Assembly (NCBI RefSeq): GCF_009727055.1
Contig: NC_052352.1
Location: 21,385,085-21,449,084, forward strand
Direction of reading: 5' to 3'
Origin: Benincasa hispida
Taxonomy: Eukaryota; Streptophyta; Magnoliopsida; Cucurbitales; Cucurbitaceae
DNA length: 64,000 nt
A program made the position numbers and the translations under genes. Positions 12,202 to 23,847 of the stretch are shown here, in pieces. Numbering within the stretch: the first letter of the stretch is position 1; each line of letters begins with the position of its first letter. The notes under the pieces were generated by a model, which was not told the DNA's origin, did not search any database, and saw only the letters and a list, made by a program, of their open reading frames with translations.

Positions 12202-12771
12202 TAGGGGTATTTTAAAAACCCGATGACTCGAAAAAACTGATCAACCCAACCCACCCAAATCTTGGGTTATCAACTCATTTGGGTTGGATTGGGTTCAAAG
12301 AAATAAAAATTTTATGGGTTGGATTGGTTCATCGGTTCACCTAATATAATCCAAACTAATTCGAACCAACCCAGATTTATTATTAACTTTAAAAAATATA
12401 TTTTTTTTTTTTTACTTAGAACACAATTATTTATACATGTATTGATTTTAATTTTATTCTATTCTAATATTTTTTTAATAATTTATTCTTCAACAACTCT
12501 TAAAAGTAGTTTATTTGCACTTTAGAAAAAAGTTTTTCACTATATAAATTGAAATTGAGTTGTTAATCTAAATTCAATATATGAAAATAATTAAATTATA
12601 TTTTTTACCTATTTACATTTTGCTTCTTTTTAGAATAAAATTTTAAATAAATGACTCGGTTGGGTTGGGTTGGGTTCATTTTTTAATAAGAGTTATTTGG
12701 GTTAAAAAAATTTACAAGTTTGGGTTGGGTCTAAAAAATCTTTCAATTAACCCAACCCATAAACACCCCTA
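12202..12771. mobile_element. hAT-like MITE with GGGTTGGG-rich ends (570 bp)
   Basis: The left end starts TAGGGGTATTTTAAAAACCC; the right end, reversed, starts TAGGGGTGTTTATGGGTTGG. Flanks CCACCAAT (12194-12201) and CCACCAAC (12772-12779) agree at 7 of 8 bases, the 8 bp target duplication size of hAT transposons. Both subterminal regions are rich in AACCCAACCC / GGGTTGGGTT words in opposite orientation, so the single strand can fold on itself. The middle is A+T-rich and non-coding. No transposase is present. Confidence 0.72.
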
Positions 12772-12779
12772 CCACCAAC

Positions 12780-15209
12780 TTATAAACAAAGAAAACATAT
12801 TAATTTCCTTTTCTTTTTTTTTTTTCACGAAGTTCAACACTCAACTTATTGATTAGCATATTTAAATTGTATTAAATAAGATGTTATTAAATTTACCTTT
12901 ACCGATGAATTTAAACTTTTGAGTCAATTGATGATTTAACAAATTGATTAACATAGAATACATTTCATCAAAGTATATGCTTCAAAAGCTTTTATATATA
13001 TAAAAATTAGTGAAAATAACAAAAAAAAAAAACATTTCTATAAATATAATTCTGAAAATAGGAAGTATGTATATTAATATTAAACACACGTTTTTTTACT
13101 GAAAATATTCGTAATTAAAATGCACTTTTAAACTCACATTTTTTTTTTTAGTTGTGACATCCTCTGAAACTCACTATTAAGAAGAAAATTGTGCTTTCAA
13201 TGATGTGATGTCGTTAGATGATGTGTTATTGTCTATGAATTATTTCAAAAACTATTATGGCATTTTCCTTTATCATCTATAATTTTCTTAATTCACTGAT
13301 ATGTATATAATAATAATAATAAATCGCAAATTTTCAGACCATTTTAAAGAGTGTAAAGTGCAAGTGTAAAAAATTTAATTAATTAAAGAAGAAAATAGTT
13401 ATTAGTAGTTCATTAAAATAAAAAGCAGTTTGTAGTTAATGAATGCAATTTTTGAAAAACCGTAATATATTTTTCGAAGGATCTCAAAAAGTTAATTAAC
13501 TAAAAAAAATTAAATTACAAAAATAAACAAAAAAAATATAGTAATAAATAACTCATTCGTACAATTAAATTTAGTTTTGAAAATTACCTATCCAAGCCCA
13601 AATTTAGAGTTAAATTACATTTATTTATTTTCTACACAAGTCACTTTAGAATTTTTGAAATCACCCTACATAATTTTAAAGGATATCAAATATTTTATCA
13701 TTTATTAGATAACTCAGATGTTTTAAATTTTTCTTTCTTCTTTTATTTTTTTTAAAAAAATCATTTTTTATAAGTGAAAATTTCAACATTGTCAAATTTA
13801 TCTTGTCTATAAGTATAAGAAAAAAAAACTTAAAATAAATAGATTAAAAATCACTTTTTAGCCCCTCAACCTTACAACAATTTAGTCTCTAAATTTTTGT
13901 TGGTAATGACTTCATCTCTTTACTTTCAAATTTATAACGATATAATCCTTGAAATTTAATAAGTAACACTATGGTCTTATACTTTACCATTTGTAACAAA
14001 TTAATCCTTATTGTGAAAAATGTTATTAAGATCTAATGAAATTTCTTATACATATAGATCAATATATTAATCGAAAATCAATTGTTATATAAACTATAAA
14101 GATTAGGTTACGTGATAAAATTCAACACTTAATTTTAAAGAAATTTTTATCATAACAAGGATAAGATTGTTATAATTTTCAAAATAAGTTATGAAAAGTG
14201 ATTTTAACCTAAATAAATATATCATGATAAAAATATTAAAATATTGCTATTATTTATTGAAATAAATATATGAAATCATTAAAAGAAGAAAAAAGATAAA
14301 GAAATTAAAAAAATATATCAAAAAATGGAAAGACAATGATTGATGTTAGGAATTATGTCGGGTAGTGTTTTCTATTATAAGCAATGCCACCAACTCTCCA
14401 AACACTCCCTTTTCTTTTGACAGCTTGCAACCATTTCTCAACCTTTTTTTCTTTTTCTTTTTCTTTTTTTTTTTCACAATAAAAAACCATTTGTAGTCTC
14501 TTCCCGACAATAACATCTTTTCGTATCTCTACAATTAATTAAAACATTTATTATATAATATATAATATTATATAATATATAATATTTAACCTAATATTTA
14601 TTGAATAACTATAATTATTTTTATGATTTATAAATATATTACCAAACACATTTTGAAAATTTGTTTAAAATATGAAACATAAAATACAACTTTATTTTTG
14701 AAAATTATGTTTTCAAATTGTCTAGCAACCAAGCTATAACTTTCATCTAAATTAATAGTATATCAATTTTAACTTTTTAACTTTTAAAAATTAAATGAAT
14801 TTGAATAAAGGAAAATGTATATATTAGTCCCATGTCTTGGATTATGTTTTCATGCAATATCTTGATTTTAAAATGTTATCCTTTTAGTTCTTAAGTTTTG
14901 AGTCTAATTTCAATTTAGTCTTGGACTTCAAAATTTACAATTTTACTTTTGAAGTTAGAGTTTTACTTCAATTTGGTTCATAAGTTGATTTTTTAGTAAA
15001 CGTTCACTTTCTATCTTTGGTGGTAATATAAATTATGAAGGATAACATTTTAAATCAATTTTAGAAAAATTTTCAATTCACATTCCTAAAATTTGAGGGT
15101 TGTATCAATTTAAACTTTGAACATTTACAAGTTTATTATTTAGTTTAAAAAATATCATATGAGACATTTAATTTTTCAATTAAACTTTTAAATTGTTATA
15201 AGTGAATCA
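12780..15209. other. A+T-rich intergenic DNA without recognisable genes
   Basis: Contains repeated phrases of the 'tttagtctctaaatttt' type around 13860-14010 and 14830-14990, which recur elsewhere in the window and are common in plant intergenic repeats, and a TATAATAT-rich stretch near 14553-14585. I see no gene. Confidence 0.6.
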
Positions 15210-15217
15210 ATTTGGAA

Positions 15218-15874
15218 TAGAGATGTCCACGGGGCGTGACGGGGCCGGGGATGCCATTCCCTATCCCCGTCTCCGCTCCCCATTTCATTCCCTATCCTCG
15301 TGAAATCCCCACGAGGATCGGGGCGGGGATTCCCTACGAAGAATTTGCAGGGATCGGGTTTCTCGCGGCGAATTTTTCCCTTACTTTTTTTTTTTGTGTA
15401 AAAAAAACTAATTAATTTAAATGACTAATGTGAACAAATTTTAATTAAATATTTAACTTTATCACTAAATTGTTTATTATGGTTAGTTTTAACTTACAAT
15501 TTGAATTTAAAGAATTACTCAAGTTTTGGCCTAAAAAAAGTTAATTAATTTTTTTAGTAAAAAGAAATAAATATAAATCAAATTATTCACAAATATAATC
15601 TAAATTTAAATATTCAATTTAAACGTATTCATTATCTTTCCCAATAAATAATCAAATTTAAAATTTAAATGTAATATTTATATAATAGTAATAATAACAT
15701 AACATCAGATAACTATGTAGAAGCTAATTTGAGCGGGGCCGGGGAATCTCGTTTGGCTCATGGGAAATTTTTTCCCAACTCCCTCCCCCATTCCCTGCCT
15801 AATCAGGGAATCTCCTTCCCGTTCGGAGTGGGGCCTTGCGGGGCTCGTCCTCGTGGGAAAATTATACATATCTA
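15218..15874. mobile_element. hAT-like MITE with GGGGCGGGG-rich ends (657 bp)
   Basis: The left end is TAGAGATGTCCACGGGGCG; the right end reversed starts TAGATATGTATAATTTTCCC. Flanks ATTTGGAA (15210-15217) and ATTTAGAA (15875-15882) agree at 7 of 8 bases, as expected of a hAT insertion. About 170 bases inside the left end and 150 inside the right end are strikingly G+C-rich (GGGGCCGGGG, GGGGCGGGG, CCCCACGAGG) and partly complementary, while the middle is A+T-rich. The 87-codon frame at 15705-15968 on the - strand crosses the right end and is fortuitous. Confidence 0.75.
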
Positions 15875-15882
15875 ATTTAGAA

Positions 15883-16212
15883 CCTTTACTATGATTATAG
15901 TTGAAAGACGTTAATGTATTATATTTAATTCCTAAATGTGTATATACTCCTTCAAATGTCGGAGACAATTAGAATTGATGCATAACCAATTTTCAAACGG
16001 AACTTTAATAGAAAGTTTAAGTTGATTAACTTATAAAAGTATAGTTTAATTGATTAAATTCTAAGTTTTACGGGATGTTTATCTAAACAAAATGTTATGG
16101 AGGATTTAAGTTATAGTTATTCTCATTTGATGTGATTTAAAACTAACTCAAAATATCACTTAATAAAATTATTATGTCCCCAAAATTTCACTAGAGTAGC
16201 AAAAACAATATC
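15883..16212. other. Intergenic spacer before E2
   Basis: A+T-rich, no gene or repeat recognised. Confidence 0.6.
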
Positions 16213-16217
16213 ATATA

Positions 16218-16552
16218 AGTTATGAAATTGAAGAGCACAACGGGAATACGGATATGAAAAGATACAATATAATAATATTTTTATATGGTAATAATAAATA
16301 AATAAAAACTAAAATTATAAAATCGGACAATGAGAAATTTTAGTGGAATTTGGTGTGGATTTCTCACCAATGGGTATATCATTTTAAGATCAGCCAAAGA
16401 CCTTTATTTATAGACAAAGTGACAAATAAGATGTAGACTTACATGGACTCAAGCATGAATTACTACAAGGCACAAGGACAACATGAATGGTGATACATGG
16501 CCTTTGAGACACCAAGTATTGAGCATCTATTTTTATTATAATATTCATAATA
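16218..16552 (-). repeat. E2 3' LTR
   Basis: 335 bp. Read on the - strand it begins TATTATGAATATTATAATAA and ends TTCATAACT. It matches the right LTR along its whole length with scattered substitutions, for example around GGAATTTGGTGTG and CATGAATGGTGA. The drift between the two copies points to an old insertion. Confidence 0.9.
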
Positions 16553-16563
16553 CTCCCCGTTAG
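16553..16563 (-). other. E2 polypurine tract
   Basis: On the - strand TAACGGGGAG directly abuts the start of the 3' LTR. In LTR elements this purine stretch primes plus-strand DNA synthesis. Confidence 0.65.
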
Positions 16564-16726
16564 ATACCCATATATATATATGAAATATGCCTTGTAAATC
16601 TTACTAGGAAAAATCCAATGAGAAAAAACTGAAAAAGATTACATATTTCATATAATACATACTCCTAAAGGAATATAATATATTTACTCCCCTCATGAAA
16701 ACATCACTTAAATCTCTAAGTCGCTG

Positions 16727-17215
16727 CATTCCAATGTTATGCACCAATTTTTCAAAAGTTACGATTGATAATGTCTTTGTAAATAAGTGTGCCAGGTTAT
16801 CATTCGAACAAATTTGTTGTACAGTGATGTCGCCATTTTCTTCAATATCATGAGTGTATAAAAGTTTCGGTGAAATATGTTTTGTTCTATCTTCCTTAAT
16901 ATATCCTCCTTTGATTGGGCTATGCAAACTTTTGTTGGAAGATTTTTATTAGAAGACAAGCCACACGTTTCACGAATGTATTAAGTCATTGATCTTAGCC
17001 ATACACATTCTCAACTAGCCTTGTGAATTTCAAGAATTTCAGCATGATTTGAAGAAGTGACCGTTATAGTTTGTTTCATCGATCGCTATGATAGAGCAGT
17101 TCCTCCACATGTGAACAGATAATCTGTTTGAGAGTTAGCTTTGTGTGAATCAGATAAATTTTCAAAATCTGCATAACCAGCTAGATCAAAATTTGATTTA
17201 TTTGAATAAAACAAA
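16727..17215 (-). pseudogene. E2 RNase H domain
   Basis: Phrases in order: LAGYADFENLSDSHK, TDYLFTCGGTALS, MKQTITVTSSNHAEILEIH, then ETCGLSSNKNLP, KHISPKL and GDITVQQICSNDNLAHLFTK. This is the end of copia pol, the same as in E1. The D of GYAD and the E of AEI are present, but stops and frame changes break the reading at several places. The final frame stays open beyond the usual end by chance. Confidence 0.82.
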
Positions 17216-18260
17216 CCCATATCGGTTGTTCCTTGGAGATAACGAAGTATATGCTTAATTTTGTTACAATGTCTTTTTGTAGGAGAAGAATTCTATCTAG
17301 CTAATAAATTTACTAAAATGCAATATCTGGTCTTGTATTATTAGCAAGATACATAAGTGCACCAATTGCACTAGGATATGGTACTTCAGGACCAAGAAGT
17401 TCTTCATTATCTTCTTGAGGTCGAAATATATCTTTCTTTATATCCAATGAACAGACTTCCATTGGAATATTTAATAGATGTGCTTTGTCCATATAAAATC
17501 TTTTTTAAAAAATTCTGTATAAATTGACTGATGAATAAATATTTCATCGGCTAAATGCTCAATTTGTAAACCAAGGCAAAATTTTGTTTTTCTGAGATCT
17601 CTCATCTCAAATTCTTTTTAAAAATATTCTATTGCCTTTAAAAGTTCTTCAGGAGTTCCAATTATATTCAAGACATTGACATATACAGTTATAATAGCAA
17701 ATCCTGATTGTGATTTCTTTATAAAAACATACGGACATATTGGATTATTTGATATCATTTTTTCAATAAAATCCACTCAGATATTATACCATACTCGTCC
17801 TGATTGTTTCAATCCATATAGGGATCTATGTAACTTTATTGAATACCATTTCCAAGAATTTGATATATATGTTTCAGGTACCTTAAATCCTTTTGGGATT
17901 TTCATATAAATATCATTATCAGATATCCATATAAATATGCTGTGACTACATCCATAAGATGCATATTCAGAATTTTATACACAATCAAGCCAATTAAATA
18001 TCTTAATATAATTGCATCTACCACTAGAGAAGATATCTTCTCATAATCAATACTAGGTCTTGTGAAAAACCTTGTGCAACTAGCCTTATTTTGTATATTG
18101 TGATCTCATTATTTTCATTTCTTTTTCTCACAAATATCAATTTGTATCCCATAGGTTTGACATCTTCTGGTGTTTGGACTATTGGTCCAAAAACCTGTCG
18201 TTTTGAAAGTGAGTTTAATTCTGCCTCGATTGCTTCTTTCTACTAAAGCCAATATTTTCT
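17216..18260 (-). pseudogene. E2 reverse transcriptase domain, active site mutated
   Basis: Starts about ELNSLSKRQVFGPIVQTPED and RKRNENNEIT and runs to NLLAR (stop) NSSPTKRHCNKIKHILRYL. The catalytic box at 17672-17683 reads YVNV instead of YVDD, so both metal-binding aspartates are lost. Many stop codons fall in the middle, and the frame open at 17676-17909 on the + strand is a shadow. No enzyme can be made from this copy. The box is still intact in E1. Confidence 0.85.
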
Positions 18261-18640
18261 ATGTCAACATTTTTCAACAGATTTTGGTTCAAGATCTTCA
18301 TTTTCAGATATAATATCAAGAGCAACATTATACCAAAAAATGTTGTCAAGAATTACATTAGTTCACTTCCATCTTTTTCTCGTCATGACATAGTTTATTG
18401 AAATCTCATTGTTATCCTTAGGTATTTCACCTTCCTCACTAGTCATGTCAAAGATTTCTTTATGGGTATTTACATCCCCAACCAAGTATTTTTCACTATT
18501 AATTATTTTTCATTTTCGAGAATTTTTATCTTTGGTACCCACTGTCCACCATGCTTTTGGCGTGTTCTAGACTCATTAGTGACAACTTGTTGTGTTGGGA
18601 TATCAATTTTTTATGCAATATTGCAGCTGACATATGTGAC

Positions 18641-19725
18641 TTAGTTATTTTCTTTGCATCTATAAATGTGTCTGGTAATTGATTTGCTATATTTTGGAAT
18701 TATTTTTTGAACTTCAAGTTCACATTGATCTGTACGGAGATCTAAATGAGACAATAACGATGCATTCCATGTAATTTCTTTTTCAAACTTCTTAATTCCT
18801 CCCCCTACTGTTAGAAAAATTTTCTCATTAAAATGACAATCAACAAATCGTGTAGTTAATACATCACCCGTCACGGACTCAAGATGTTTAATAATTGATG
18901 GAGAATCATGTCCAACATATATTCCTAACCTCCTTTGAGGACCCATCTTAGTGCATTGTGGTAGAGCAATTGGAACATATACTGCACATCCTAAAATTCT
19001 CAGATGAGAAATATTTGGCTCATGACCATAAGTTAATTGTAATGCCAGGTACTTATGATAAGCTATTGGTCTAATGCGTACAAGTGACGCTACATGCAAA
19101 ATAGCATGTCCCCATATAAATGAAGGAAGCTAAGCTCTCATAACTAATGGTCTTGCAATTAATTGAAAACATTTTATAAATGATTTTGCTAAACCATTTT
19201 GTGTTTGAACATGAGCTACAGAATGTTCAACACTTATCCCAATTGACATACAATAATTATCAAAAGCTTGGGATATAAATTCACCAACATTATCAAGACG
19301 AATGATCTTAATTGTATAATCAGGAAATTGTGTTCTTAACTTAATTATTTGAGCAAGTAATCTTGCAAATCCAAGATTTCGACTTGATAATAAGCACACG
19401 TGTGACTATCTACTGGATGCATCTATTAATACCATAAAATATCTAAATGGTCCACTTGGTGGGTTAATGAGTCCACATATATCACCATGAATTTGTTCTA
19501 AAATTCAGGTGCTTCAATCCCCACTTTAGCTGACGATGGTCTAATTATTAATTTTCCTTGAGAGCAAACATTACATGATAATTCATTAGATTGAAGAATC
19601 TTCTGGTTTTTCAATGGGTGTCCATTTGAATTCTCAATAATTCTCCTCATCATTATAGATCTTGGATGACCCAATCGGTCATGCCAAATTGTAAATATGT
19701 CTGGATTCATGAACTTCAGGTTCAT
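18641..19725 (-). pseudogene. E2 pre-integrase zinc finger and integrase
   Basis: The N-terminal frame (19498-19725) has WHDRLGHPRS and a later CNVCSQGK, the HHCC zinc-binding layout of the GAG_pre-integrase region. Next comes CLLSSRNLGFARLLAQIIKL and IRLDNVGEF, whose Asp is the second catalytic residue. The phrase QNGLAKSF has Lys where copia integrases have the catalytic Glu. The downstream frame 18641-19099 holds NISHLRILGCAVYVPIALP and CHFNEKIFLTVGGG. At least two frame changes separate the parts. Integrase would join cDNA to host DNA; this copy is inactive. Confidence 0.87.
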
Positions 19726-19746
19726 TGTTGCATATGTTTCAATTAC

Positions 19747-20130
19747 TCATATATGAGTATAATATAGTCCAAAAGATAAAGCAGGTACCTCTTCCAATAT
19801 ACGTTTTTCATTTGAGCCAGTGGATATGATATATAGATATTCCACATTATTCTCACTATCAATTTCAATATGATAACCATTGCAACGTATATCTTTAAAA
19901 CTTAGAAGATTTCTTTTTGATTGACTAGAGAACAATGCATTATAAATTGTAAATTTTGTTCCTCTGGGCAAAATAATATATTCTTTTCCAAAACCTTCGA
20001 TCAAGTTTGCAGAACCTGATATTATATTTACTTTTGCTTTCAACATTGTCAATTTGGAAAAGTATTTTTTATTTGTAAGTATTGTGTGTAGTTGCATTGT
20101 CTGCCAGACATAGATCTTCTTTCCTTATTT
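19747..20130 (-). pseudogene. E2 protease domain
   Basis: A frame change lies at about 20095, where the reading LCLADNATTHN passes into HTILTNKKYFSKL. The DNA/T motif is a degenerate form of the aspartic protease signature DSG(A/T). The rest (FTIYNALFSSQSKRNLLSF, then HIEIDSENNVEYLYI) is the typical continuation between protease and pre-integrase in this family. The protease would cut the gag-pol polyprotein. Confidence 0.75.
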
Positions 20131-20449
20131 TTGAAACATCCAACATATCAAAATGATCAATGTTTCTTCATTAAAAGAAAATAATTACAATAAGAAAAAC
20201 AACACTTAAAATATACAAAAGTTACTAAAAAAACATGAAGATAGATAAAACAAAACAACAACATTAAGTCTAGATATTTTCAAAATCAAAAGAAACACTT
20301 GATGTGCCATCAACTGTACCAAACTTCTCTTTAGGAGATTCAAAGAAGTCCACCACATCTAAATTTATCGTGTGAGATGGGTCAAATATGTCATTATCTT
20401 GGTATGCAAAATTTGCTTCCACATTTTTCTCTTTTTCCTTTCGGGAGGC

Positions 20450-21315
20450 TTGGTAGAGGTCAGCTAAATGTTTTGATGTACGACAGGTACATGACCAATG
20501 CCCAGTTATTCCGCATCGGAAGCATTTATTTTCAACACTTTTTAAACTTTTATCTTGTGGAGCTTTTTCTTTGTAATCATCATTTTGCGTAGTTCTTTTG
20601 AAATATAAATAATTATAACGAACATTATGAAAATAATAATTACTTCCTCTGCCACGGTCACGACCTCGACCGTGACCACGACCTTAACTACGATTATTAT
20701 TAAAAATTCACAACATTTACTTTAGGGAATGAAGTTGTTCCGGTTGGTCGAGATTCATGATTTTTCATCAATAACTCGTTATTTTGTTCAGCTACGAGAA
20801 GACATGAAATTAATTCAGAATACTATTTAAAACCTTTCTCTCAATATTGTGGCTGTAGGAGCATATTTGAGATATGAAATATAGAAAATGTCTTCTCTAA
20901 CATATCAGTATCAATAATTTTCTCTATGCATAACAACAGTTTTGAACTGATTTTAAATAATGCGGAGTTGTAATCACTTACTGATTTCAAATCTCGTAGC
21001 CTCAAGTGCATCTACTCATAACGAGCTCTAGGAAGAATAACTGTTTTTTTTTATGATCATACCTCTCATTCAAAATTTTCCACAAGATACGAGATCTTTT
21101 ATTGTAAGATACTCATTTTTCAATCTCTCGTGAAGATGATGACGAAGGAAAATCATAGCTTTTGTTTTGTCCTGACTAGATGTCGTATTTCCTTCTTTAA
21201 TTGTTTTTCCCAAGGTCATAGCATCTAGGTGAATTTTGGCATCGAGAACCCATGAAAAATCATTATTGCCATTAATGTCAAGGGCTACGAATTCTAATTT
21301 TGTAAGGTTTGTCAT
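20450..21315 (-). pseudogene. E2 gag with zinc knuckle
   Basis: The start MTNLTKLEFVALDINGNNDF at 21315, followed by KAMIFLRHHLHERLKNEYL, is the typical beginning of gag in this copia family. After many frame changes an Arg/Gly-rich stretch (about 20640-20690) precedes a CCHC zinc knuckle at 20483-20524 (CFRC-GITG-H-WSCT-C), which binds the element RNA. The open frame is only 81 codons at the N-terminus, so the protein is not made whole. Confidence 0.82.
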
Positions 21316-21461
21316 GGAAACACTATCACAAAATATTATATTTATATTAGAAATTCAATATATACTAAATATACAAAATAACATTTAATTTATTAATTAT
21401 AACGAAGAGGGAAAAACCGACATTTCTTTAGGACCTACCTTTAGCAGAGAAAATGACAACA

Positions 21462-21477
21462 GCTCGTGCTGATAACG
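21462..21477 (-). other. E2 primer binding site region
   Basis: Immediately inside the 5' LTR the - strand reads CGTTATCAGCACGAGC. This wording is common next to the LTR of plant copia elements and differs from the tRNA-iMet site seen in M1. The tRNA it would pair with is not established here. Confidence 0.5.
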
Positions 21478-21811
21478 TGTTATGAAATTGAGGAGCACAA
21501 TGGGAATACAGATATGGAAATATATAATAAATAATATTTTATATATAATAATAAATAAATAAATAAAAACTAAAATTATAAAATTGGACAATAGAAAACT
21601 TGTGGAATTTGGTGTGAATTTCTCACCAATGGTATATCATTTTAAGATCCACCAAATGTCACTATTTATAGGCAAAGTAACAAGTAGGATGTGGACTTAT
21701 ATGGACACAAGTATGAATTACTTATAAGGCACATGGACAACATGAATGGTGACACATGGCCTTTGAGACACTAAACAATGGACATCTATTTTTATTATAA
21801 TATTCATAATA
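21478..21811 (-). repeat. E2 5' LTR
   Basis: 334 bp, bounded by TGTTATGAAATTG on the left and TTCATAATA on the right, so the ends form the short inverted repeat TGTTATGAA/TTCATAA(C/T)A. It would have held promoter and polyadenylation signals for - strand transcription. Confidence 0.9.
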
Positions 21812-21816
21812 ATATG

Positions 21817-22555
21817 TAGAGTGAAATATAAGAAAATGAGAAGATGAAAAACTACTCAATTTTAATAAAAAATTCGACTATATATCTATTTGATTCCTTC
21901 GTTTTCATTTTCTAATTTATATTGACCTTTGCATTAAAAAAATCTTATACATTTGTGAAAGACGGAAAGTTATGCATCTAATATTTTTAAATGAAATTCT
22001 AATGAGATGTAAATTTATTCACTTAAGAAAGTTGAAGGTTTTAATTGAAACAACTATTTGTTCGGTGTTTCAATGTTATCAAATTGCACTCTAGATTCAG
22101 TTAAATATTGCAATTTTTACCTTAATTCCATTTTCGTTAATTCATCTACTAAATTTAACAAAATGAAAAAACAACATAAGTATTTTAGTGAATTCATCAA
22201 TTTAAATAATATTAAGTTTTGGTTAAATTTAAGTTTGATTAATTAACAAATTAATAACAGATGGAGTAAATTTTCTACACACTCAAAAAGTTTGGCCAAA
22301 AAAAAAAAAAAGAAAACTCTATTTTCGATTAAAAAAAAAGCTTATCAACTTTGTATCATACATAAAGTTTTACAATTCATTGAAAATATATGAAAATTTT
22401 CAAGTTTAATGGTAAGATTGCAATACTACATAAATTTGTTTTTATAATTTAATGAAATTGGTACATTAAAAATTGAACTTTTTTCCCTTCAAATATTATA
22501 TTATTAATTGACCACATGTATTATGAAACCTTTTTTTTGTTTTTTTAAAGAATAA
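21817..22555. other. A+T-rich intergenic DNA between E2 and C3
   Basis: No gene recognised; the 62-codon frame at 22058 has no familiar content. Confidence 0.55.
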
Positions 22556-22676
22556 TATTATGTGTAACTTAATTTTGTTATCTATATTGTACTCTATATA
22601 AAGCTGCAAGCCTCTGTATTAATGTATTAAGAAGAAAGATATATAAAATATTATTTCTCCATTTGTGGACTTAAAA
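22556..22676 (+). repeat. C3 5' LTR (internally deleted)
   Basis: About 121 bp against 182 bp for the 3' LTR. GTAACTTAATTTTGTTAT aligns with GTAATTTAAGTTTGTTAT of the 3' LTR, and the last 45 bases match closely. The left boundary is uncertain. Confidence 0.6.
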
Positions 22677-22688
22677 TGATATCATAGC
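22677..22688 (+). other. C3 primer binding site
   Basis: TGATATCATAGC differs at two positions from TGGTATCAGAGC, the complement of the plant initiator tRNA-Met 3' end. It directly follows the LTR end. Confidence 0.65.
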
Positions 22689-22767
22689 ACTAATTGATTT
22701 CTCTCTTCCACTTTTTATTTTATTTTTATTTTACTTCCATTCCAATTTCCTTTCTTTTCTCCTATTC

Positions 22768-23640
22768 TTGGTAATGGTTCCTAAAATACCTTTTGGCGCA
22801 AGTGCCTTTTCAATTGGTGAAGTCAGCCCATATTTTCTACATCATGCAGACAAGTCAGGGCTTGTACTTGTTTCCCCGATTTTAGTTGGTGAAAATTATT
22901 CCTCTTGGAGTTGTGCCATGCTAATTTCATTGTCTTTGAAAAACAAGATTGGGTTCATTGATGGCTCAATTACATGTCCTGGCGATTCAGATTCGATGAT
23001 AAACTTGTAGATTTGAAACAACAATATGGTAATTTCTTGAATTTTAAATTCAGTTTTCAAAGAAATTTTTTCCAGCATAATCTGTTGTGATTCTGCTTTT
23101 CTCATTTAGAAAGATTTGAAAGAACGCTTTTTTGATAAAAATGGTCCACAAATCTTCCAAATGCACAAGGAATTATCTAATTTAACTCAAAGCGTTCGTA
23201 TTTCATAAAATTAAAGACATTTTGGGAGGAGTTGTCCAATTATCGACCACGTTGTTTGTGTTCTATTTGCGGTGGGGTTAAATCTCTCTCTAAATTCCAA
23301 CAAACTGAGTATATTATGTCATTTTATTATGGGATTAAGTAAATCGTTTGCACAATTGTGTGCTCAAATTTGAGTTATGGACTCCATTCCTTCTATCAAC
23401 AAAGTTTTCTCTTTAGTAATGCAAGAAGAACATCAACGTGGGATCAATTTGACCAGCAACCAAACTGATTCCATGGCATTTTTTGTTGGTCACGCAACGA
23501 ATTCAAACTCATCTAGATAGAGGAAAGATAGACCAACATGTACAAACTGTGGAATCCTTGGTTAAACCATCGATAAGTGTTATAAGCTCCATGGCTATCC
23601 TCCCGGTTACAAGCCAAAATAATGTTTAAATACCCAGGGT
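22768..23640 (+). pseudogene. C3 gag
   Basis: The open start (to 23010) contains LVGENYSSWSCAMLISLSLK and NKIGFIDGSI, the hallmark of the copia gag N-terminal domain (retrotran_gag type). After stops and shifts, the zinc knuckle region near 23541-23625 reads CTNCGILG, a stop, TIDKCYKLHGYPPGYKPK. HGYPPGYK is typical just after the knuckle of this lineage. The knuckle is broken by the stop and its His is not visible. The protein would form the particle shell. Confidence 0.8.
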
Positions 23641-23847
23641 TCAACAATTTCACAAAGCTCTGACAAGGCTGTTGTGAGGTTTGCTTCTTCGGGTGTTGAG
23701 AATAACTCTCTTAATAATTTTATGTGATCTCTTAGCACTGATCAATATCAGAATCTAGTTTCTCTTCTAAGTGGGCATTTATCTACTACAAAGGAAAATA
23801 CTACCAACTCACCACAGAACTTAGCTTCAACTTTAGATACATATTTT

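Larger units (their letters stand above)
16218..21811 (-). mobile_element. E2: full-length but defective Ty1/copia retrotransposon
   Basis: Two LTRs of 335 and 334 bp enclose, on the - strand, gag, protease, integrase, reverse transcriptase and RNase H in copia order. A primer-site-like stretch follows the right (5') LTR and a purine tract (AACGGGGAG) precedes the left (3') LTR. The flanks ATATA (16213-16217) and ATATG (21812-21816) agree at 4 of 5 bases and are a plausible target duplication. At 5.6 kb the length is normal for copia. The coding part carries many stops and shifts and has lost catalytic residues in both reverse transcriptase and integrase. Confidence 0.9.

Noticed and set aside
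12319..12856. Two frames of 63-68 codons
   Set aside because: They lie in or across the hAT-like MITE and have no recognisable domain.
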